64,000 nucleotides of DNA from Micromonospora sp. WMMA1947 (GTDB lineage: Bacteria > Actinomycetota > Actinomycetes > Mycobacteriales > Micromonosporaceae), in assembly GCF_027497355.1 (NCBI RefSeq), contig NZ_CP114909.1, positions 5,413,001 to 5,477,000 on the forward strand. Direction: 5' to 3'. The translations under genes and the position numbers were made by a program. Position 1 is the first letter of the stretch, and every line of letters begins with the position of its first letter. The notes beneath the pieces are model-generated. The model was not told the origin of the DNA. It did not search any database and saw only the letters and a program-made list of their open reading frames with translations. Positions 44,830 through 51,467 of the stretch are shown here, piece by piece.

Positions 44830-46128
44830 TCAGCGACGGCGGGCCAGCTCCGGCGACTCGCTCTCCAGCGGCACCGCGTTCCCCGGGACCAGCCCGAGTT
44901 GCACGGCGGGCCGGGGCAGCGTCGCGTCCAGCGCCCAGTCCGCGGCGACCCGGGGCCGGTTGCCCGGCATGGCGAGCAGGTGGTAGCCGCGGGTGACGGC
45001 CTTGGCGGGCAGACCGGCCAGCGGCACCTTCAGCGGGTTCGCCGCCGCGTCCTTGCCGCCCAGGTCCACCACCCAGCCCAGGTCGTGGTGCTTGTACGAC
45101 TTGCGCACGCCCTGCCCGTAGGAGGCGGCGATGTTGTGCGCGGCCAGCTTGCCCTGCCGCTGGGCGTGCTGCGCGGTCATCGCGCACACCTGCCCGGGGC
45201 GGGTCGGGTCGGGCACGGCGGCGGCGTCGCCGCAGGCGAACACCTCCGGGTAGCCGGGGACGTTGAGGAACTCGTCGACCACCAGCCGGCCCTTCTCGGT
45301 GCGCAGCCCCAGGTCGGCCACGAACGGGTCGGGGCGTACGCCGACGCACCAGATGAGGCTACACGTCGGGACGTACTCGCCGTCGGTGAGCATCACCCCG
45401 TCCGGCGTGGCCTCGGCGACCGAGGTGCCCATCCGCACGTCCACACCGCGTTTGCGCAGCACCCGGTCGGCGGTGACCGACATCCGCCGGTCCAGTTCGG
45501 GCAGCACCCGGGGCGCCACGTCCAGCAGCATCCAGCGCGGCCGGACCTTCAGGTGCGGACGCTGGGCCATCAGCCGGTCGGTGAACAGCTGCCCGTGCGC
45601 GGCCACCTCGGTGCCGGTGTAGCCGGCGCCGACCACCACGAACGTGGAGCGGGCCCGCTGCTCGGCCGGGTCGTCGGTCAGCTCGGCCAGCTCCACCTGC
45701 CGGACCACGTGGTCGTGCAGGAACAGCGCCTCGGGCAGGCCGCGGAAGCCGTGGGCGTACTCGGTCACGCCGGGGATCGGCAGCAGCTTGTTGACGCTGC
45801 CGACGCTGAGCACGAGCCGGTCGTACGCGAGCTGACCGTGGTCGCCCTCGATCGAGCGGTAGCCGACCCACCGGTTCTGCAGGTCGACCCGGTCCGCCTC
45901 GCCGACCACCACGCGGACGCCGTCGAGCGTGCCGGCGAGCGGCACGGCGATCCGGGTCGGCTCCACCACTCCGGCCGCCACCTCGGGCAGCAGCGGCAGG
46001 TAGAGGAAGTAGTCGGTCGTGTTCAGCAGGACGATCTCGGCCCGGTCGCGGGCCAGCCGGCGCAACGTCTTGGCCGCGTGGTACCCGGCGAACCCGGCCC
46101 CCACGATCACCACACGTGGTTTCGTCAT
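44830..46128 (-). CDS. ndh: NAD(P)/FAD oxidoreductase, type II NADH dehydrogenase-like
   Basis: A 432-aa flavoprotein. FAD-binding VVIVGAGFAGYHAA at the N-terminus, the YDRLVLSVGS block, NAD-binding VVVGAGYTGTEVAA near 165, and VFACGDAAAV near 300. It lacks a long hydrophobic C-terminal anchor, and is close in size to NDH-2 enzymes that transfer electrons from NADH to menaquinone at the membrane. Start at 46128 (MTKPRVVIVG) is set by the dinucleotide-fold start and AGAAGG; the frame is open to 46182. Confidence 0.82.
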   Translation of the reverse strand: MTKPRVVIVGAGFAGYHAAKTLRRLARDRAEIVLLNTTDYFLYLPLLPEVAAGVVEPTRIAVPLAGTLDGVRVVVGEADRVDLQNRWVGYRSIEGDHGQLAYDRLVLSVGSVNKLLPIPGVTEYAHGFRGLPEALFLHDHVVRQVELAELTDDPAEQRARSTFVVVGAGYTGTEVAAHGQLFTDRLMAQRPHLKVRPRWMLLDVAPRVLPELDRRMSVTADRVLRKRGVDVRMGTSVAEATPDGVMLTDGEYVPTCSLIWCVGVRPDPFVADLGLRTEKGRLVVDEFLNVPGYPEVFACGDAAAVPDPTRPGQVCAMTAQHAQRQGKLAAHNIAASYGQGVRKSYKHHDLGWVVDLGGKDAAANPLKVPLAGLPAKAVTRGYHLLAMPGNRPRVAADWALDATLPRPAVQLGLVPGNAVPLESESPELARRR

Positions 46129-46228
46129 GCCTTCTGCCGTTCCCGGGCAGACCTGCGACAAACGTACCCATGATCCATCCATCGGCAGCTATATGGACAT
46201 TCCTCGTGATCGGCGCGAGGATGCCGGG

Positions 46229-47674
46229 ATGGGAAACCACGAGAACGCCGAGGGTCGACCCACGAGGTCCAGCCGGCGTACCTTCCTCACCGCCTCCGCC
46301 GCGGCCACCGCCGCCGCCGTCGCCACCCCGCTCACCGCCGCCCCGGCCGCCGCCGCGACCGGCGCTCCCCCGGGCCCCGGCCGTCCGGCCCGCCCACAGC
46401 GGCCCGACCGCGAGCTGACCGCGCTGCTGCGCGAGATCGACAGCCGCCGGATCGAGGCCGTCGTGCGCCGGCTCGCCGCGTTCGGCACCCGCCACACCCT
46501 GTCCAGCCAGACCGATCCGGTACGCGGCATCGGCGCCGCCCGCGACTGGATCCACGCCCAGCTCTCCGGGTACGCGGCCGCGTCCGGCGGCCGGATGACC
46601 GTCGAACTGCAGTCGTACGTGCAGCAGCCCGCCTCCCGCATCCCCGTCCCGACCACCATCACCAACGTGGTGGCGACAGTGCGCGGTGACGTCACGCCCG
46701 AGCGGGTGTACGTCATCACCGGCCACTACGACTCCCGGGCCACCGACGTGATGGACGCGGTCAGCGACGCGCCCGGCGCCGACGACGACGCCTCCGGCGT
46801 GGCGGTGGTGATGGAACTGGCCCGGGTGCTGTCCACCCGCCGCACCGAGGCCACCATCGTGCTCGCCGCCGTCGCGGCCGAGGAGCAGGGACTGTACGGC
46901 TCGGCCTACCTCGCGTCGCAGCTGAAGGCCGCCGGCGCCGACGTCCAGGCAATGTTCAGCAACGACATCGTCGGCAGCAGCACCGCCGACGACGGCACCC
47001 GCGACCCGCGTACCGTGCGGTTGTTCGCCGAGGGCGTGCCGACCGCCGAGACCCCGGCCGAGGCGAGCGTGCGGCAGTCCGTCGGCGGCGAGAACGACTC
47101 GCCGTCGCGGCAGCTCGCCCGGTTCGTCACCGACGTCGCCGAGAACTCCGCCACCGGCATGGACGTGCGCGTCATCTACCGGCGGGACCGCTACCTGCGC
47201 GGCAGCGACCACATCTCGTTCCTGCGCGAGGGCTGGCCGGCCGGCCGGTTCACCGAACCGAACGAGGACTTCGCCCACCAGCACCAGGACGTGCGGGTCG
47301 TCGACGGGGTGCAGTACGGCGACCTGCCCGAGTTCTGCGACTTCGGCTACATCACCCGGGTGGCCCGGGTGAACGCCGCGACGCTGTGGTCGCTGGCCCA
47401 GGCGCCCGGCACGCCCAAGGGCGTCACAGTGGTGACCACGAACCTGACGAACGACACCACGCTGCGGTGGCAGCGCGGGCCCGAGCCGGACCTGGCCGGC
47501 TACGAGGTGGTGTGGCGGGAGACCACCGCCGACCAGTGGCAGAAGGTGCTGCCGGTCGGCGACGTCACCGAGGTGACCGTCGACCTGTCCAAGGACAACG
47601 TGTTCTTCGGCGTACGGGCGGTGGACCGGGACGGGCACCGCAGCCCGGTCGCCTTCCCGAAGCCCGGCAGCTGA
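46229..47674 (+). CDS. Tat-exported M28-family metallopeptidase with fibronectin-III-like tail
   Basis: A 481-aa secreted zinc aminopeptidase-type protein. The signal SRRTFLTASAAATAAAV is a twin-arginine motif, with cleavage likely after APAAAA. The M28 zinc ligands are visible: ITGHYDSRATD (His), GADDDASGVAV (bridging Asp), AEEQGLYGS (catalytic Glu-Glu), FSNDIVGS (Asp), and a His in HQHQDVR. The last ~85 residues (NLTNDTTLRWQRGPEPDLAGYEV...) are a fibronectin type III-like domain. It is divergent from the flavoprotein gene. Confidence 0.88.
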   Translation: MGNHENAEGRPTRSSRRTFLTASAAATAAAVATPLTAAPAAAATGAPPGPGRPARPQRPDRELTALLREIDSRRIEAVVRRLAAFGTRHTLSSQTDPVRGIGAARDWIHAQLSGYAAASGGRMTVELQSYVQQPASRIPVPTTITNVVATVRGDVTPERVYVITGHYDSRATDVMDAVSDAPGADDDASGVAVVMELARVLSTRRTEATIVLAAVAAEEQGLYGSAYLASQLKAAGADVQAMFSNDIVGSSTADDGTRDPRTVRLFAEGVPTAETPAEASVRQSVGGENDSPSRQLARFVTDVAENSATGMDVRVIYRRDRYLRGSDHISFLREGWPAGRFTEPNEDFAHQHQDVRVVDGVQYGDLPEFCDFGYITRVARVNAATLWSLAQAPGTPKGVTVVTTNLTNDTTLRWQRGPEPDLAGYEVVWRETTADQWQKVLPVGDVTEVTVDLSKDNVFFGVRAVDRDGHRSPVAFPKPGS

Positions 47675-47684
47675 GGCCGGACGG

Positions 47685-48230
47685 TCACCGCCCCGGCGCC
47701 GGGTCCACCACGTCCGGGGCGGTGATCGCCCACCGTTCGTGGTCGCGCCACGCGCCGTCGATGAACAGGTAGTCCGGGGAGAACCCCTCCAGCCGGAAGC
47801 CGAGCCGGCGCGCCAGCCGCTTCGACGGCTCGTTGCCGGGCTGGATGTTCGCCTCCAGCCGGTGCAGACCGAGCGGCCCGAACGCGTACTCGATCACCAG
47901 TCGCACCCCGGCCGAGGCGTGCCCGGTGCCCGCGTACGGGCGGAACGCCGCGTACCCGAGGTATCCGCCGCGCAGCGCGCCCAGAACGATGCCGCTGATG
48001 TTCGCGTACCCGGCGATCTGCCCGGTGGCCCGGTCGCAGAACAGGAACCCGGAGCTGTCCCGCCCCCGGATCTTGCGCAGGTACGCCGCGTACCGCTCGG
48101 CGTCATCGGGCGCGGACAGCCACGGATGGTGCAGGTCCCGGCTGCGCCGGACGGCGGCCACGAACTCGGTCTCGTCGGCCGGACGGGGGCGGCGGATGGC
48201 GACGCGGCCGTCGCTGCGCAGGTATCGCAC
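47685..48230 (-). CDS. GNAT N-acetyltransferase (RimJ/RimL-like)
   Basis: A 181-aa acetyltransferase. The N-terminus VAIRRPRPADETEFV, YLGYAAFRPYAGTGHASAG as the acetyl-CoA-binding loop, and LHRLEANIQPGNEPSKRLARRLGF, the RimJ-type signature. GTG at 48230 fits both the domain start and a GGAGAG site. These enzymes acetylate protein N-termini or small amines; the substrate is unknown. Confidence 0.85.
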   Translation of the reverse strand: MRYLRSDGRVAIRRPRPADETEFVAAVRRSRDLHHPWLSAPDDAERYAAYLRKIRGRDSSGFLFCDRATGQIAGYANISGIVLGALRGGYLGYAAFRPYAGTGHASAGVRLVIEYAFGPLGLHRLEANIQPGNEPSKRLARRLGFRLEGFSPDYLFIDGAWRDHERWAITAPDVVDPAPGR

Positions 48231-48385
48231 AGCGCCACTCTCCGCCACCGCGTCCACCCCACCCCACCCGGGGTGCACGCACTCCCCGCCCGCCACCCGC
48301 CGCCGGAGCTCGTGTTCGCACCAGCGCCCACTTCCGGCACGACCTCCCCGCGCGACGCCGCTTCCGCCTCACCCCAAGGCGGCCC

Positions 48386-48439
48386 GGAGATCTTGGTAGG
48401 AAACGGCCCCCAGAGGGGCCCTTCCGCACCAAGATCTCC
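48386..48439. repeat. GATC-headed palindromic repeat, copy D
   Basis: GGAGATCTTGGT at 48386 pairs with ACCAAGATCTCC ending at 48439. The inner bases also pair (GGAAACGGCCCCC with AGAGGGGCCCTTCC), giving a near-complete 54-base palindrome. It lies ~110 bases left of the IS110 element. The bases on either side, 48231-48385 and 48440-48549, show no gene. Confidence 0.65.
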
Positions 48440-48573
48440 TCCGCTCCCATCATGTGGCCCACCGGTCTCATTTCGCGGAACGATGCCTGGTAGCCCAGCA
48501 GCCGGCATCCGTCGACTCCTGCGCCGCCAGCCGTGCCGGACCGATACCTGCGCGACGCTTCTATAGGTGGGCC

Positions 48574-48837
48574 GGTTCCGGGAGGGGTTGGTATCGGTAG
48601 GGTTCGACGTCGGTGATCGACGAGTGACTCATGCAAGATCTGGCCACCGCAGAAGGGTGTGCCGTGAAGCGCGACCTGTCCTCGTGGGTTGCCGGCGTCG
48701 GCCCGGCCCACCTTGCTGGCCTGATCAGAAGCCTGTCCGCGATTGGTGTCGCGTGACTCATCACAGATGTGCCGCCGGGTGATCGTCTCCCGGGCCGACG
48801 CCGTCCGAACGTCGTCCCGTGCAAGGGAGAACCGTCC
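48574..48837 (+). ncRNA. Candidate bridge RNA of the IS110 element
   Basis: The noncoding stretch between the predicted left end and the transposase. TGCAAGATCT at 48632-48641 is the exact reverse complement of AGATCTTGCA at 49976-49985, the DNA just outside the right end. TCACAGAT at 48761-48768 is identical in orientation to 49972-49979, the right end itself. In the published IS110 bridge-RNA model a right target guide pairs with the top strand to the right of the core, and a left donor guide matches the right terminus. Both sites are preceded by GTGACTCA. No secondary structure was computed. Confidence 0.5.
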
Positions 48838-49962
48838 GTGCCTTCCATCCTGGCAGATCGTCTGGCCGGCCGCGTTGACGCGGTCATCGGTGTGGATACC
48901 CATACCGATACGCACACCGCCGCGGTGACCACCCCGGTCGGGACAGTGCTGGCCGAGATCACCGTGCCGGCCACCGCCGACGGCGCCGCTGTTCTGCTGG
49001 CCTGGGCCGGGCGGCAGACGACCGGGCTGGGAACGGGCCGGCGGGCCTGGGCCCTGGACGGCGCCCGGTGTCACGGGGTCGGCCTGCTGCGTGTCCTGCG
49101 CGCCGCGGGTGAGGACGTCCTGGAAGCACCCAAACCCGCTGCCGGACGCCGTCGGCGAGGCGGCAAGTCCGACGCGTTGGACGCCGTGCACGCCGCTCGC
49201 GCGGTGCTGGCCGCCGACCACGTCGCCACGCCCCGCGCCGACGGCGACCGGGAAGCCCTGCGCCTGCTGCACGTCTGCCGCCGCCACTACAGCGACACCC
49301 GCACCGCCACCATCAACCTGTTCAAATCGCTGATCCTCACCGCCGACGACGATCTACGCACACAGATGCGCGGACTGAACACCCTGCGGCAGGTCCAACA
49401 CGCCACCACCCTCACCACCGGCACCGGCAGCGGCACCGGCAGCGGCACCGGCAGCGGCAGCGGCAGCGGCAGCGGCAGCGGCAGCGGCAGCGGACTTGAC
49501 CGACTGCGCCGCACTCAACTGGCAGCCCTGGCCGAGCAGATCCTGACCCTCGAGAAGCTCCTGAAAGCCAACCTCGCCGAGATCCGCACCCTGGTCGACA
49601 AGCTCTGCCCCACCCTGCTCGACCAACCCGGGATCGGCCCCGTCACCGCCGCGATCGCACTGACCGCCTGGTCACACCCCGGCCGGTTCCGCAACGAAGC
49701 CGCCTTCGCCTCACTCGCCGGCGCCAGCCCCGTCCCCGCCAACTCCGGACGCACCATCCGCCACCGCCTCAACCGAGGCGGCGACCGCACCCTCAACGCC
49801 GCCCTACACACCATCGCGAAAACCCGCCAACGATGCCACCAACCCACCAAGGACTACGTCGAACGCCGCACCACCGAAGGCCGCACCCCAGCCGAAATCA
49901 CCCGCAGCCTCAAACGCTACATAGCCCGCCAAATCTGGCGCACCCTCGAAACCAACGCTTGA
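48838..49962 (+). CDS. IS110-family transposase (DEDD recombinase)
   Basis: A 374-aa transposase. The N-terminal RuvC-like DEDD domain starts GVDTHTDTHTAAVTT and includes KSDALDAVHAARAV. The C-terminal domain has PGIGPVTAAIALTAW, FRNEAAFASLAGASPVPANSG and RGGDRTLNAALHTIA with the conserved Ser. GTG at 48838 follows AAGGGAGAA. A Gly/Ser/Thr repeat occupies the linker (residues ~195-220). No frameshift is seen, so the enzyme may be active. Confidence 0.92.
   Translation: MPSILADRLAGRVDAVIGVDTHTDTHTAAVTTPVGTVLAEITVPATADGAAVLLAWAGRQTTGLGTGRRAWALDGARCHGVGLLRVLRAAGEDVLEAPKPAAGRRRRGGKSDALDAVHAARAVLAADHVATPRADGDREALRLLHVCRRHYSDTRTATINLFKSLILTADDDLRTQMRGLNTLRQVQHATTLTTGTGSGTGSGTGSGSGSGSGSGSGSGLDRLRRTQLAALAEQILTLEKLLKANLAEIRTLVDKLCPTLLDQPGIGPVTAAIALTAWSHPGRFRNEAAFASLAGASPVPANSGRTIRHRLNRGGDRTLNAALHTIAKTRQRCHQPTKDYVERRTTEGRTPAEITRSLKRYIARQIWRTLETNA
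49420..49492. repeat. GGCACC/GGCAGC microsatellite in the transposase gene
   Basis: About a dozen tandem hexamers, GGCACCGGCAGC alternating at first and then GGCAGC only, encode a Gly-Ser/Gly-Thr run in the linker between the two transposase domains. The length is a multiple of 3 and the frame is kept. Replication slippage is the likely origin. Confidence 0.85.
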
Positions 49963-49977
49963 CAAACACCTTCACAG

Positions 49978-50043
49978 ATCTTGCACTTGCCGCCCCCCGG
50001 GTGCCCGCTTCGCGAGGTTCGCCGGGGCTCAAACTGCAAGATC
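49978..50043. repeat. GATC-headed palindromic repeat beside the IS right end, copy E
   Basis: GATCTTGCACTTG at 49978-49990 and CAAACTGCAAGATC ending at 50043 form the arms. It is a relative of copy A at 17537-17606 (same GATCTTGCACTT arm). It begins exactly at the estimated IS110 right end, so the palindrome may be the insertion target. The remaining DNA to 50267 shows no supported gene. Confidence 0.65.
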
Positions 50044-50267
50044 GCGTGGGCGGGCGGGTCCATCCGCGCCTCGGGCGGGAACGTCCGCGCCCGGTCGGGT
50101 GGTTCGGTGCGCGATGTCGGGTTCGCTGTGTCGGCCTGGCGAGGCTGTGGTCGGTGCCATCGTGAGGGTGGAATCGGTGGCGGGCGCGGGGCGTTGTACA
50201 TGGCTGACCGCCCAGGCACCAGGTCGAGCGCCGGACACCGGCCCGCCGAGGCGCCCGGATTGGTCAG

Positions 50268-50480
50268 GGAATCGGCCCGGCCCGGTCGTCGTTACATCCC
50301 CGAGCGACGGGCACCGCCGTCCCGGAATGACCCCGGCCCGCCGGCCGTTACATCCCCCCGGATCGAGCCGCGAGGCCACGCCACCGGACAGGCCCCGTCG
50401 GGTCGCACCGCCCCGACCGGGAGCCACGGTCGGCGGGAATGACCCCGGCCCGGTGGTCGTTACATCCCCGAGCCGCGCAG
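50268..50480. repeat. Tandem 56-bp-periodic repeat with CGTTACATC core
   Basis: Three good units share GGAATGACCCCGGCCCG, a short variable stretch and CGTTACATCCCC. GTTACATC starts at 50291, 50347 and 50459, spacings of 56 and 112. A degenerate fourth unit fits the gap at ~50403. It ends ~115 bases before the C39-like gene. The units abut, so this is not a CRISPR array. Likely a multi-site regulatory region. Confidence 0.65.
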
Positions 50481-50594
50481 AGCAGGCCCCTCCGGGTCGC
50501 CCGCGTGCCGCCCGTCCGACGGGCACCCCTCAAGACTTTTCCCCTTCGCGGCATCCCCCTGCCGCGTATCCCCCACTTCAGGGAGGCAACCATC

Positions 50595-51254
50595 ATGGCT
50601 ACCACTCTGCTGCGCAAGACCGTTCTGACCGCTGCCGGTGTCGTCGCCACCGCTGGTGGCATCGCCGGCCCCGCCATCGCCGCCCACGCCGCCCCCACCA
50701 CCGGCACCACGAGCGTGGTCGCCGACCGCAAGAGCGGTCATGGCGAGCGGGAGCTGGACGTGCGCTACGAAGCCCAGCCCAACTTCTACTTCTGCGGCCC
50801 CGCCGCCGCCCGCAACGCGCTGAGCGTGCAGGGCAAGAACATCGACGTGCACGCCATGGCCAAGGAGATGGGCACCACCGAGGCCGGCACCAACTCCATC
50901 AACGACATCACCCCCGTGCTGAACAAGGAGACCGGCGCGAAGGACGCCTACAAGTCGGTCGAGATCAGCACCCCCAAGGCCGACGACAAGCAGACCGACA
51001 AGCTTCGCGCCGACGTGGTCAAGACCGTCGACGCCGGCCGGGCCGTGGTCGCCAACATCGCCGGCACCGCCACCGACACCGACGGCACCACCCACTCCTT
51101 CGAAGGCGGCCACTACATCAGCGTCATCGGCTACCGCGACGACGGCCGCACCGTCACCATCGCCGACAGCGCCGACCCGAACACCGCCACCTACCGCATG
51201 AGCATCGACAACCTCGCCGACTGGATCGCCACCCGCGGCTACAGCACCAGCTGA
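50595..51254 (+). CDS. Secreted C39-like cysteine peptidase
   Basis: A 219-aa protein with an N-terminal Sec signal (MATTLLRKTVLTAAGVVATAG..., likely cut after IAAHA). The mature part has the papain-fold pattern of the C39-like group: catalytic Cys in FYFCGPAAARNAL, His in EGGHYISVIGY, and Asp in VTIADSADP. It has no transporter domains, unlike bacteriocin-processing PCATs. GGGAGG precedes the ATG. A tandem repeat lies upstream and a strong hairpin downstream. The substrate is unknown; C39 enzymes often cut after Gly-Gly. Confidence 0.8.
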   Translation: MATTLLRKTVLTAAGVVATAGGIAGPAIAAHAAPTTGTTSVVADRKSGHGERELDVRYEAQPNFYFCGPAAARNALSVQGKNIDVHAMAKEMGTTEAGTNSINDITPVLNKETGAKDAYKSVEISTPKADDKQTDKLRADVVKTVDAGRAVVANIAGTATDTDGTTHSFEGGHYISVIGYRDDGRTVTIADSADPNTATYRMSIDNLADWIATRGYSTS

Positions 51255-51310
51255 CCAACCGCACCACCCCGCCGCGCCCACGGCTGCAGAGCAAGAACAA
51301 GACGCACGCG

Positions 51311-51348
51311 GAAGGGCCCGACCCCCACCACGAGGGGCCGGGCCCTTC
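51311..51348 (+). terminator. Terminator hairpin after the C39-like gene
   Basis: GAAGGGCCCG and CGGGCCCTTC form a perfect 10-base stem around an 18-base loop, 56 bases after the stop. Confidence 0.75.
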
Positions 51349-51467
51349 GGCGTGTCCAACGGCTGCCTGCCGGTCACCTCGCCGTCACGCCGGTGTCGTC
51401 ACCCGGACGGCTCGCTCCACCACGCTGGGTCGCACCGGATCGTACGGGCGACCGCGAAGGAGCAGCA

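Larger units (their letters stand above)
48550..49979 (+). mobile_element. IS110-family insertion sequence
   Basis: A ~1.43-kb element with one transposase gene, a ~280-base 5' noncoding region and a very short 3' end, the layout of the IS110 group. IS110 elements lack terminal inverted repeats and target duplications, so the ends are estimates: the left near 48550 and the right between 49964 and 49979. TTGACA at 49959-49964 (overlapping the transposase stop) and TATAGG at 48562-48567 would combine into one promoter across the junction of an excised circle. The right end abuts a GATC palindrome. Confidence 0.7.

Noticed and set aside
49420..49492. Tandem repeat as a replication origin or iteron array
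   Set aside because: It is a coding hexamer microsatellite inside the transposase gene.
50268..50480. CRISPR array
   Set aside because: The 56-bp units abut and diverge, with no unique spacers and no cas genes.
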